Shown here in pieces: positions 44,075 to 51,985 of a stretch of DNA of 64,000 bases. Position 1 is the stretch's first letter, and each line of letters opens with the position of its first letter. Position numbers and translations under genes: made by a program. Source of the stretch: Pseudomonas gingeri (GTDB lineage: Bacteria; Pseudomonadota; Gammaproteobacteria; Pseudomonadales; Pseudomonadaceae); assembly GCF_013385635.1 (NCBI RefSeq), contig NZ_JACAPR010000043.1:1-64000 (forward strand), read 5' to 3'. The notes beneath the pieces are model-generated. The model was not told the origin of the DNA. It saw nothing but the letters and a program-made list of their open reading frames with translations, and did not search any database.

Positions 44075-45187
44075 TCAAGGGTGGGTCGGATAGTCGATAT
44101 AGCCTCGGTGGTCGCCACCGAAGAAGGTCGTGGGGTCGGGTTCGTTCAGCGGCAGGTTGTCTCGCAGGCGTACGGGCAGGTCCGGGTTGGCGATGAACGG
44201 CCGGCCGAAGGCAATGATGTCCGCGCGCCCGTCGGCAAGCGCCCGCTCGGCGCTGTCGGCACTGTAGCCACCGGCGAGCATCAACACACCACGGTGCAGC
44301 GTCCTCAACTGGTGGATGATTTCATCCCAGCGCGGGTCGAAATTTTCGTCTTTCACGGTCCCGACCACGGCCGGTTCCACCAGGTGCAGGTAAGCCAGGT
44401 CCCAGTCGTTGAGCCGGCTGACGATATGGCCGAAAGTGTCTTGCGGTGTTTCGTCGCCCATGCCCATGAACCGGCCCATGGGGGTCAGGCGCACGGCGAC
44501 CCGTTGGGCACCGACTTCGTCTACCACCGCCTCGACCACTTCCAGCAGCAGGCGGGCACGGTTTTCCACGGTGCCGCCATAGCTGTCGTGGCGATGATTG
44601 CTGTTGCTATTGATGAACTGGTCGAGCAGGTAACCGTTGCCGGCATGAATCTCGATCCCGTCCATACCCGCGCGGATGGCGTTGCGCGCCGCACGCCGAT
44701 AGTCGCCGATGATCTCCTGGATACCATCAACAGTCAGTTCGCGGGGCACCGGCACATCGCCCCAGACACCATTGCCCTGGTCATCCACGATGAAGGTCTT
44801 GCCGGGCACGGGCAGCGCACTGGGGGCGACCGGCAGTGCGCCATCGGGTTGGAAGCTCGGATGAGAGACCCGACCGACATGCCACAACTGCATGAAGATC
44901 GTGCCGGCCTGCTCATGCACGGCCGCGCTGACCGCTTGCCAGGCCTGGACCTGTTCTTCGCTGTAGATCCCCGGGGTCCAGGCGTAACCCTGGCCCTGAC
45001 GGGAGATCTGGGTGGCTTCGGTGACGATGAATGCCGCGCCGGCACGTTGCCGGTAATACTCGACGTTCAGGGCGGTCGGCACATCGCCGGGCTGGCCGGC
45101 GCGGGAGCGTGTCAGCGGAGCCATTGCCACCCGGTGTTGCAACGTGGAAGCGCCCAGCGTGATGGGTTGGAAAAGATGTGTGATCAA
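44075..45187 (-). CDS. Old Yellow Enzyme family ene-reductase (second copy), TTG start
   Basis: This 370-residue FMN-dependent ene-reductase has H181 and N184 (IEIHAGNGYLLDQFI), FMN contacts in MAPLTRSR, and a C-terminal DIIAFGRPFIANPDLPVRL. It is clearly paralogous to the reductase at 40663 and shares order of motifs throughout. The family N-terminus (LFQPITLG) begins right after a TTG codon at 45187 that has AAGGAG 7 bp upstream. There is no in-frame ATG until codon 22, inside the barrel, so a TTG start is likely. It is divergent from the LysR gene at 45302. Confidence 0.9.
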   Translation of the reverse strand: MITHLFQPITLGASTLQHRVAMAPLTRSRAGQPGDVPTALNVEYYRQRAGAAFIVTEATQISRQGQGYAWTPGIYSEEQVQAWQAVSAAVHEQAGTIFMQLWHVGRVSHPSFQPDGALPVAPSALPVPGKTFIVDDQGNGVWGDVPVPRELTVDGIQEIIGDYRRAARNAIRAGMDGIEIHAGNGYLLDQFINSNSNHRHDSYGGTVENRARLLLEVVEAVVDEVGAQRVAVRLTPMGRFMGMGDETPQDTFGHIVSRLNDWDLAYLHLVEPAVVGTVKDENFDPRWDEIIHQLRTLHRGVLMLAGGYSADSAERALADGRADIIAFGRPFIANPDLPVRLRDNLPLNEPDPTTFFGGDHRGYIDYPTHP

Positions 45188-45301
45188 GGTGCTGCTCCTT
45201 GGGAAGGTGGTTGCTCTTGGTCGTCACTGTAGGTCGTAGCGTGATACTTGATAATTGGGCAAAATCGGTTAAGTTCATTGCACAAGACGCAAAGGTGATT
45301 C

Positions 45302-46312
45302 ATGGACACATTCGCAGCGCTCAAAGCATTCGTGGCCGTGATCGAGGGTGGAGGATTCGCACCGGCCGGTCGGCGGATGGGGGTCGCCACTTCGTCCGTG
45401 ACACGTCAGGTCGATGCGCTGGAGAAAAGTCTCGGGACCCAGCTACTCAACCGATCGACCCGTAGCGTGACGTTGACCAGCATGGGCGAGAGCTACTTCG
45501 AGCAGGCGGTGCGTATCCTGGGTGACCTCGAAAACGCCAACCTCGAGGTCAGCGAGGCGGCGGGGCCGCCCCGGGGACTTCTGAGGGTGAGCCTTCCCGT
45601 GACCTTCGCGCGCCTGCATATCGCCCCGGCCATCGCGGCGTTCTCCAGGTTGTATCCCGGCATTCGACTGGATCTCTCGCTGTCGGACGACAGGGCCGAC
45701 CTGGTCGGTGAGCGCCTGGACCTGGCCATTCGTCTCGGCAGCGCCGAAACGCCAAGTGTGGTTGCACGCAAGATTGCACCCCATCGTCGGCTGCTGTGCG
45801 CAAGCCCCGATTACCTTGAACAGTGGGGCGAACCCCAGGCGCCCGCAGAGCTTGCCGAGCGCAATTGCCTGACCTTTTCCTACACCCGGGGCCATAGCAC
45901 CTGGTGCTTTTCGGGACGTTCCGAGCAGGTCGTCCGTGTCAGCGGCAATCTGCGCACGAACAATTCCGAGGTGCTGCGCGAAGCGGCGGTCGGCGGCATG
46001 GGGCTGGTACTGCTGCCGAGCTGGCTCGTCGGTGCGGATATCGAGGCGGGGCGCCTGCGCGTGGTCCTGCCCGACTGGGAGGCGGGACTGGGCGGCAATG
46101 GCGGTTTTATCTACGCGGTATACCTGCCGGGGCGTCGGACGTCGAAGAAGGTCCGTGCGTTCGTCGACTTCCTTGTCGAACGTTTCGGCTCCCCGCCCTA
46201 CTGGGATGTCCTGAGCGACGCCACTGAACCGTCCATGAGCGCTGATGGCGGTGAGAGCCCTGCTGACTTCTCCGAGGAGGCGCGAGCCCCGTCAGGCTTA
46301 GCCCGGGACTGA
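45302..46312 (+). CDS. LysR-family regulator, divergent from the second ene-reductase
   Basis: This 336-residue LysR protein has a winged helix near residues 14-60 (EGGGFAPAGRRMGVATSSVT) and a CrgA-type effector domain from about residue 90 (GLLRVSLPVTFARLHIAPA). Its tail (about 30 residues, GESPADFSEEARAPSGLARD) is longer than the family norm. It runs 15 bp into the end of the convergent thioesterase gene. It shares the divergent LysR/ene-reductase layout with the pair at 41822-44050. Confidence 0.88.
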   Translation: MDTFAALKAFVAVIEGGGFAPAGRRMGVATSSVTRQVDALEKSLGTQLLNRSTRSVTLTSMGESYFEQAVRILGDLENANLEVSEAAGPPRGLLRVSLPVTFARLHIAPAIAAFSRLYPGIRLDLSLSDDRADLVGERLDLAIRLGSAETPSVVARKIAPHRRLLCASPDYLEQWGEPQAPAELAERNCLTFSYTRGHSTWCFSGRSEQVVRVSGNLRTNNSEVLREAAVGGMGLVLLPSWLVGADIEAGRLRVVLPDWEAGLGGNGGFIYAVYLPGRRTSKKVRAFVDFLVERFGSPPYWDVLSDATEPSMSADGGESPADFSEEARAPSGLARD

Positions 46313-46798
46313 CAAACCATCGGGTTCGACCAGGGCCTTGAAACCCATCGGCATCGATTCGAGCATCGCCAGCGCGGTCCGCAGTGCGCCGGGCAATACC
46401 TTCACCGGCCGGCGGTTCGTACTGTGCACATACACATGCACGAAATGCCCTTGTGCCACGGCGAAGTCATGGTCGTCGCGAAACACCGCCAACTCGTAGC
46501 GAACGCTGCTGGTGCCGACATGGGCGAGCCGCAAGCCGATCTCCAGCACATCGGGAAACTGCGCCGAGGCAAAGTAACGACACTGGGTCTCGACCACCAG
46601 GCCAATGGTTTCGGCGCCGGCCTCCAGGGACTGCAAGGCCCCTTGCTCCATGAGCCAGGTGTTCACCACGGTATCGAAATAGGCGTAATACACCACGTTG
46701 TTGATATGCCCGTAGCTGTCGTTATCCGCCCAGCGCGTCGGCATCCTGCGCAGCACGGGAAAGCGGTCGCGGGTTGGTGCGGCCTGCCGCTGGGTCAC
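46298..46798 (-). CDS. Hotdog-fold acyl-CoA thioesterase (4HBT type)
   Basis: This 166-residue thioesterase has the 4-hydroxybenzoyl-CoA thioesterase signature MPTRWADNDSYGHINNVVYY, where an Asp of the DND cluster is catalytic. It would cleave an acyl-CoA to free acid and CoA. The start is GTG 46798, overlapping the stop of the Fe-alcohol dehydrogenase (GTGA) with AGGAGG four bases upstream. A much longer frame in the same register overlaps the dehydrogenase and is not family sequence. Its end overlaps the convergent LysR gene by 15 bp. Confidence 0.87.
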   Translation of the reverse strand: MTQRQAAPTRDRFPVLRRMPTRWADNDSYGHINNVVYYAYFDTVVNTWLMEQGALQSLEAGAETIGLVVETQCRYFASAQFPDVLEIGLRLAHVGTSSVRYELAVFRDDHDFAVAQGHFVHVYVHSTNRRPVKVLPGALRTALAMLESMPMGFKALVEPDGLSVPG

Positions 46799-47949
46799 AG
46801 AGCCTCCTGGTAGATCGCCAGGGCCGCATCGTAGGTCATCTCGCGCGGGTTGTTGACCAGCAGGCGGGTCTGTTTCATGGCGTCCCCGGCCAGCTTCGGC
46901 AGGTCGGCGGCGGCAATGCCCACGTCGGCCAGACGGGTCGGCAGGCCCAGTTGCAGCGGCAGGCGGGTCATGGTCCGCAGCAAGGCAGCGGCCAGTTCGC
47001 CACTGTCGCCCCGGGCATCCGGCACCACCGCCCTGGCCAGTTCCGCATACAGCGGTCGGGCTTCGGGCAGGTTGAAGGCCATCACGCCGGGCAGCAACAG
47101 GGCGTTCGACAGGCCGTGGGGCACATGGAACAACGCCCCGACGGGATAGGCGAGGGCGTGGACGGCCGCCACCGGGGCATTGGCGAACGCCATGCCGGCC
47201 AGGCAGGCACCGAGCAACATGGCTTCGCGGGCGGCGACATCCTGGCCCTGCTCGCAGGCCCGGACAATGTTGGCGCTCAGGAGTCGCAGGGCATCCAGGG
47301 CCAGGCAATCGGAAATCGGGTTCTTCAGGCGTCGGCTGGTATAGGCCTCGATGGCGTGGACCATCGCGTCGATCCCGGTCGCCGCCGTGACCGGCTTGGG
47401 CAGGCCCAGGGTCAGCAAGGCGTCGAGCAGGGCGCAGTCCGGCAGCAGCAGGGGCGAAACCACACCTTTCTTTTCACCGCTGGCGGTGGTGACGATGGCC
47501 ACGGGGGTGACTTCGGAGCCGGTGCCGGCGGTGGTCGGAATCAGGATCAGCGGCAGGCGTTGGCCGCTTGCCAGGTCGACGCCGTAGACCATGTCCAGCG
47601 TCTGCTCGCCTCGGGCCAGCAGGGCGGCGAGCTTGGCGACGTCCATGGGACTGCCGCCACCGATGCCGATCACGCCATCGGCACCGGCGGCGCGGGCGGC
47701 GGCCGCGGCGGCTTCGACCATGCTGGCGGTAGGGTCGGCCTCGACTTCGGTGAACAGGGTCACAATGATGTTGCTGGCCCGCAAGCTGGCAATGGCGGCG
47801 TCCAGCAGGCCCAGGCGCTGCACTCCGGCGTCGGAGACCAGCAAGATCGAATGCATGGCGTGACGCTCGGCGATTTCGCCAAGACGACTCACTGCGCCGG
47901 CTTCGACGAGCAGGGATTTGACGGTCTGGAAACTGAAGCTTTTCAACAT
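46795..47949 (-). CDS. Fe-dependent (group III) alcohol dehydrogenase
   Basis: This 384-residue iron-containing dehydrogenase has the NAD motif GIGGGSPMDVAKL and metal ligands in ATGIDAMVHAIEAY (Asp, His) and LAYPVGALFHVPHGLSNALL (His, His). It likely oxidises or reduces a small hydroxy-acid or diol; 4-hydroxybutyrate and lactaldehyde types are in this family. Start ATG 47949 opens MLKSFSFQTVKSLLVEAG; the longer frame upstream has no support. It is divergent from the IclR gene at 48146, with one IclR-type site in between (48054-48072), and it is coupled to the thioesterase. Confidence 0.9.
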   Translation of the reverse strand: MLKSFSFQTVKSLLVEAGAVSRLGEIAERHAMHSILLVSDAGVQRLGLLDAAIASLRASNIIVTLFTEVEADPTASMVEAAAAAARAAGADGVIGIGGGSPMDVAKLAALLARGEQTLDMVYGVDLASGQRLPLILIPTTAGTGSEVTPVAIVTTASGEKKGVVSPLLLPDCALLDALLTLGLPKPVTAATGIDAMVHAIEAYTSRRLKNPISDCLALDALRLLSANIVRACEQGQDVAAREAMLLGACLAGMAFANAPVAAVHALAYPVGALFHVPHGLSNALLLPGVMAFNLPEARPLYAELARAVVPDARGDSGELAAALLRTMTRLPLQLGLPTRLADVGIAAADLPKLAGDAMKQTRLLVNNPREMTYDAALAIYQEAL

Positions 47950-48053
47950 GGGCAGACTCTCGATGGTCGTGGGTAATGCCATGCCGCGGAGAAAGATGGC
48001 AGCCATGGCTGTCCAGGGATTATCGATGGCGGCTCTCGCGGGCAGTAGCGTGT

Positions 48054-48072
48054 AATTCCATTGAGTGGGATT
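48054..48072. promoter_or_regulatory. Probable IclR operator between Fe-ADH and iclR
   Basis: AATTCCA-TTGAG-TGGGATT is an imperfect inverted repeat, 105 bp before the Fe-alcohol dehydrogenase and 74 bp before the IclR gene. A second copy with the same arms and spacing lies at 49009-49027. Confidence 0.65.
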
Positions 48073-48145
48073 GGCTTGAGTGTCATTCTCGCGCTACCTG
48101 TAAACCGTTGCATGACCATCATGATGAACACCCAGGAGTGTCCCG

Positions 48146-48946
48146 ATGCCCAGAAAAGCCACCGAGTCGCGCAGTTCTCCCTCCAACCGCTCGGTCGAGC
48201 GTGCGCTGTTGATCCTGCGGGCCTTTCGCCCCGGTGTGGCGTCGCTGGGCAATGCCGAACTGGTGGAACTGACCGGCCTGCCACGCTCGACCATCAGTCG
48301 CCTGACCCAGACGCTGGTGGAAAACGGTTTCCTGCAATACGAGTTGCAGCGCGGCACCTATCGCCTCGGTCCGCCGCTGTTGAGCCTGGCCCATGCCCTG
48401 CGCCTGGAGTCCGAGATCCTCAAGCTGGCCCAGCCGCTGATGCGCGAAATTGCCGAGGGTCACAAGATCAATGTGGGCCTGGCCGTCGCCGACCAGACGG
48501 ACATGGTCTACCTGGAGTCCGTGCGCAAGAACCGCAGCGGCCTGTTCCGCCATGTCACCAGTGGTTCGCGGGTGCCCATTGAAATCACTTCGTTGGGGCA
48601 AGCCTATTTGTCGACTCTGTCCGGGACGGCCCTGGAAACACTCCTGGAGCAACTCAAGCCACGGCACCCGAAGAACTGGAAGCAGGTGCGCGCCGCGATC
48701 GCCGCGGCGCGCAAGGCCGTGCACAGTCGGGGTGTCTGCCAGGCGTCATGGCAGGCCGGTATCACCTCCATCGCCTTGCCCCTGGGTCTGGAGGATCAAC
48801 CGCCCTATGTGTTCAACATCAGCTTCGCCAGCCAGGATTTCACCGCCGGGCAAATCGACAGCGAACTGACCCCCTTGCTCGAAGGACTGTTGCAAAAAGT
48901 CCGCGAGCAACTGGCGCAAGTCCGTTCGCTGGAAGACTTGTCGTAG
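48146..48946 (+). CDS. IclR-family regulator of the CoA operon
   Basis: This 266-residue IclR regulator has a winged helix at about residues 30-75 (LGNAELVELTGLPRSTISRL). The effector domain includes NVGLAVADQTDMVYLESV and the family hallmark in SRGVCQASWQAGITSIALPL. It is located between the Fe-alcohol dehydrogenase/thioesterase pair and the CoA operon, and matching operator-like sites lie before both. ATG 48146 follows AGGAG. The likely inducer is a CoA-pathway acid or its thioester. Confidence 0.9.
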   Translation: MPRKATESRSSPSNRSVERALLILRAFRPGVASLGNAELVELTGLPRSTISRLTQTLVENGFLQYELQRGTYRLGPPLLSLAHALRLESEILKLAQPLMREIAEGHKINVGLAVADQTDMVYLESVRKNRSGLFRHVTSGSRVPIEITSLGQAYLSTLSGTALETLLEQLKPRHPKNWKQVRAAIAAARKAVHSRGVCQASWQAGITSIALPLGLEDQPPYVFNISFASQDFTAGQIDSELTPLLEGLLQKVREQLAQVRSLEDLS

Positions 48947-49008
48947 AGGGTCGGCGTCCCTGAGCGACGGGGCATGGCGCTGAAGGTCCGCAGTACGTGG
49001 ACACAGAC

Positions 49009-49027
49009 AATTCCACTGTGTGGGATT
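49009..49027. promoter_or_regulatory. Probable IclR operator upstream of the CoA operon
   Basis: AATTCCA-CTGTG-TGGGATT has the same two 7-bp arms and 5-bp spacer as the site at 48054. It is 101 bp before the CaiB-like gene and 63 bp after the IclR gene. Confidence 0.65.
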
Positions 49028-49127
49028 AGGCCGTCGCTGCCCGGCGAGTGCTTGCACATAATCGGTTGACATGACCTGTGGCCCCTGCGCCGCGGTGAAA
49101 ACAAGAAACCGTTATGGAGATCGTTTT

Positions 49128-50354
49128 ATGGGCACCTCATCCCGACCGTCAGTGTCGACTTCCGGTGCGCTCAAGGGCGTACGCGTGATCGATTTGTCCA
49201 GGGTGCTGGGAGGACCGCTGGCGGCGCAGATTCTCGCCGACCATGGCGCCGATGTGATCAAGGTCGAACCGCCGCAGGGTGACGAGACCCGTGAATGGGG
49301 CCCACCCTTCCGGGGAGATGCCTCGGCCTACTTCCTCAATGTCAATCGCAACAAACGCACCCTGGCCCTGGACCTGTCCCTCGAGGAAGGGCGCGAGGTG
49401 CTGATGCGCCTGCTCGAAGACGCGGATATCCTGATCGAAAACTTCAAGCCCGGGACGCTGGAGAAGTGGGGCATCGGCTTCGACGTATTGTCCAGGCGAT
49501 TCGAGCGCCTGATTCACGCCAGCGTCACCGGTTTCGGCAAGGACGGCCCGTTCGGCGGCCAGCCGGGCTATGACCTGATGGCCCAGGCGTGGTCAGGGTT
49601 GGTGTCGACCAACGGCACGCCACAGAGCGGTCCGCTGCGCCTGGGTATTCCGGTGATCGACATGTCCACCGCCAGCAACGCGGTGATCGGCATCCTGCTG
49701 GCGCTTTATGAACGCGATCGTTCCGGCCAGGGCCAGCATATCGACCTGACGCTCTACGACACCGCCATCAGCCTGTTGCACCCTCATGCGCCCAACTGGT
49801 TCATGTCCGGCAAGGTGCCGGGACTGACCGGCAACGAGCATCCGAGCATTTCGCCCTACAGCCTGTTCCAGACCAAGACCCAGCCGGTGCTGATCACGGT
49901 GGGGAACGACAACCAGTTCAAGCGCATGTGCGCGGTGCTGGAACTGCCGGAACTGGCCGAGGACGAGCGCTTTTCCAGCAATGCCAGGCGCATCGTCAAC
50001 CGTCGTGTACTGACCGATGCCATGGAAGCGCAACTGGCGCATTTCGAAGGCGTCGATATCTGCCAGAAGCTGATGGCCGTGGGCGTGGGCGCCGGTGCCG
50101 TGCAATCGGTGGATCAGGCCCTGAGCCATCCTCATACCCTGCATCGCCAGATGGTCGTGCAGCTTGGCGAGTACCAGAGCACCGGGATTCCGATCAAGTT
50201 GTCCCGCACTCCGGGACAGGTGCACAGCGCCCCGCCGGAATACAACCAGCATGCCCGGCAGATCCTCGGCGAGGCGGCCTATTCGGACGCGCAGATCGAA
50301 CAGATGCTCAGTCAGGGCGTGGTGTTGTCCGAGAGAAAGCGCCATGGTCAATGA
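49128..50354 (+). CDS. Class III CoA-transferase (CaiB/BaiF/Frc family)
   Basis: This 408-residue CoA-transferase opens LKGVRVIDLSRVLGGPLAAQ and has VIKVEPPQGDETR. The probable catalytic Asp is D149 in PGYDLMAQAWSG, the position of the aspartyl-CoA residue in formyl-CoA transferase. It would activate a carboxylic acid by moving CoA from a donor thioester. It is the first gene of a plus-strand operon of crotonases, FadB-like protein and thiolase, so it likely starts the route by forming the acyl-CoA. ATG 49128 has GGAG upstream. Confidence 0.92.
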   Translation: MGTSSRPSVSTSGALKGVRVIDLSRVLGGPLAAQILADHGADVIKVEPPQGDETREWGPPFRGDASAYFLNVNRNKRTLALDLSLEEGREVLMRLLEDADILIENFKPGTLEKWGIGFDVLSRRFERLIHASVTGFGKDGPFGGQPGYDLMAQAWSGLVSTNGTPQSGPLRLGIPVIDMSTASNAVIGILLALYERDRSGQGQHIDLTLYDTAISLLHPHAPNWFMSGKVPGLTGNEHPSISPYSLFQTKTQPVLITVGNDNQFKRMCAVLELPELAEDERFSSNARRIVNRRVLTDAMEAQLAHFEGVDICQKLMAVGVGAGAVQSVDQALSHPHTLHRQMVVQLGEYQSTGIPIKLSRTPGQVHSAPPEYNQHARQILGEAAYSDAQIEQMLSQGVVLSERKRHGQ

Positions 50355-51165
50355 TTCCGCGGTTGTCCGGGAAAACGGCCCCTCGGTGTTGTATCTGCTG
50401 GATCGCCACGTGGCCTGGATCACCCTCAATCGTCCGGAACGACGCAATGCCCTGAGCGCGGACATGGATGCCGAATTGCGTACCTGCGTGCTCCGTGCCG
50501 AGGGCGATTCCGATTGTCGCGTGATCTGTATCAGCGGCATGGGCGAAGGTTTCTGTTCCGGGGCCGACCTGAGCGTATCGCCGGCGCTGCCGGCGCAGCT
50601 TCCCTACAGCCTGGAACCGCACAGCCTGGAGGCTTTTCGCTTCGGCTACCTGATCCAGGCCCGCAAGCCGATCGTCGCGGCGATCAACGGCGCGGCGGTG
50701 GGCGTCGGGCTGGTGCTGGCGGCGTTCTGCGACATCCGTATCGCCTCGGCCCGCGCGCGGTTGGGGTTTACCTACAGCCGCGTTGGCCTGGTCGCCGAAT
50801 ATGGCATTGCCTGGTGGCTGCCTCGCTTGATCGGGCCGGGAGCGAGCAATGACCTGTTGTTGTCCGGTCGCCTGGTCGAGGCGCTCGAAGCGCGACAAAT
50901 GGGCCTGGTCAATCAGGTGGTCGATGGCGAGGGCTTCAACGCGCATGTCGAAGACTATCTGTTGGCGCTGGTGGAGCGTTGCTCGCCGCGTTCCCTGGCG
51001 GTGATCAAGCGCCAGGCCTGGGCCGCCCATGAACAGACCTTGCTCGAAGCGGTTCGCGGCAGCCAGCAGGATCTCGACGTTGCACGGCGCAGTGCCGACC
51101 ATCAAGAAGGACTGCAGGCGTTTCGCGAGAAACGCCTGCCCCGGTTTTCTGGAGATACCCAATGA
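50344..51165 (+). CDS. Enoyl-CoA hydratase/isomerase (crotonase, PaaG-like)
   Basis: This 273-residue crotonase has oxyanion-hole sequences GEGFCSGADLSV and INGAAVGVGLVLAAFCDI. A Glu lies at the second catalytic position (RVGLVAEYGIAWWLPRLIG); the first catalytic position is not Glu, so an isomerase or other crotonase reaction is possible. ATG 50344 overlaps the end of the CoA-transferase by 11 bp, and its stop overlaps the next gene by ATGA. Confidence 0.88.
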   Translation: MVNDSAVVRENGPSVLYLLDRHVAWITLNRPERRNALSADMDAELRTCVLRAEGDSDCRVICISGMGEGFCSGADLSVSPALPAQLPYSLEPHSLEAFRFGYLIQARKPIVAAINGAAVGVGLVLAAFCDIRIASARARLGFTYSRVGLVAEYGIAWWLPRLIGPGASNDLLLSGRLVEALEARQMGLVNQVVDGEGFNAHVEDYLLALVERCSPRSLAVIKRQAWAAHEQTLLEAVRGSQQDLDVARRSADHQEGLQAFREKRLPRFSGDTQ

Positions 51166-51950
51166 CTGATGTTCCTTTTGTCACTGTTGCCGAACGGGAC
51201 GGCATCGTTCTGCTCACGCTGAATTCGCCGGATACCCGCAATGCCCTGAGCACCGCCCGTGAGTTCGATGCCATCGAACGCGCCTGCGCACGGATCCAGG
51301 CTGACCGGAGTATTCGCGTCGCCATACTGACCGGCGCCGGCAAGGCATTCTGCGCCGGCGGCGACGTCAAGCTGATGCACCAGCGTGCCCAGGACCGCAC
51401 CGCCGAGCCCATTGAAGAACGCTACCGCTACCAGGAAGGCATCCACCGCGTGACTCTGGCCCTGCATCGCCTGGAGGTGCCGGTGATTGCCGCGATCAAC
51501 GGGCCGGCCATCGGTGCCGGGCTGGACCTGGCGTGCATGTGCGACCTGCGCATCGCCAGCGAAAAGGCGACCTTTGCCGAGAGTTTCGTCAAGGTCGGGA
51601 TCATTCCCGGTGATGGCGGGGCCTGGTTGCTGCAGCGGGCCATCGGGGTTGCCCGGGCTGCGGAAATGACCTTCACCGGCGACACGATCGATGCCCCCAC
51701 GGCCCTGGCCTTTGGTCTGGTTTCCCGGGTGGTCGGACACGAGACGCTGCTGGATGAAGCCTGGGCATTGGCCGCGCGCATCGCCGTCAATCCCGGTCAC
51801 GCGTTGCGCATGGCCAAGCGCTTGATGCGCGAGTCGGCCCATGCACGGCTGGAAACCATCCTGGAAATGTCCGCGGCGTTCCAGGCGCTGGCCCATGCCA
51901 CCGACGACCACCGTGAGCGGGTCGAGGCGATTGTTCGCCGTATCGGCTGA
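51162..51950 (+). CDS. Enoyl-CoA hydratase/isomerase (second crotonase)
   Basis: This 262-residue crotonase has GKAFCAGGDVKLM and INGPAIGAGLDLACMCDLRI for the oxyanion hole, and FVKVGIIPGDGGAWLLQRAI with an Asp-Gly pair where hydratases have the Glu-rich loop. It differs from the preceding crotonase, which suggests the two do different steps such as hydration and isomerisation. It is translationally coupled to it by a 4-bp overlap. Confidence 0.88.
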   Translation: MTDVPFVTVAERDGIVLLTLNSPDTRNALSTAREFDAIERACARIQADRSIRVAILTGAGKAFCAGGDVKLMHQRAQDRTAEPIEERYRYQEGIHRVTLALHRLEVPVIAAINGPAIGAGLDLACMCDLRIASEKATFAESFVKVGIIPGDGGAWLLQRAIGVARAAEMTFTGDTIDAPTALAFGLVSRVVGHETLLDEAWALAARIAVNPGHALRMAKRLMRESAHARLETILEMSAAFQALAHATDDHRERVEAIVRRIG

Positions 51951-51985
51951 CCCTTGCGGCTTCACTTTTTCAGGATTTTCCTGCC

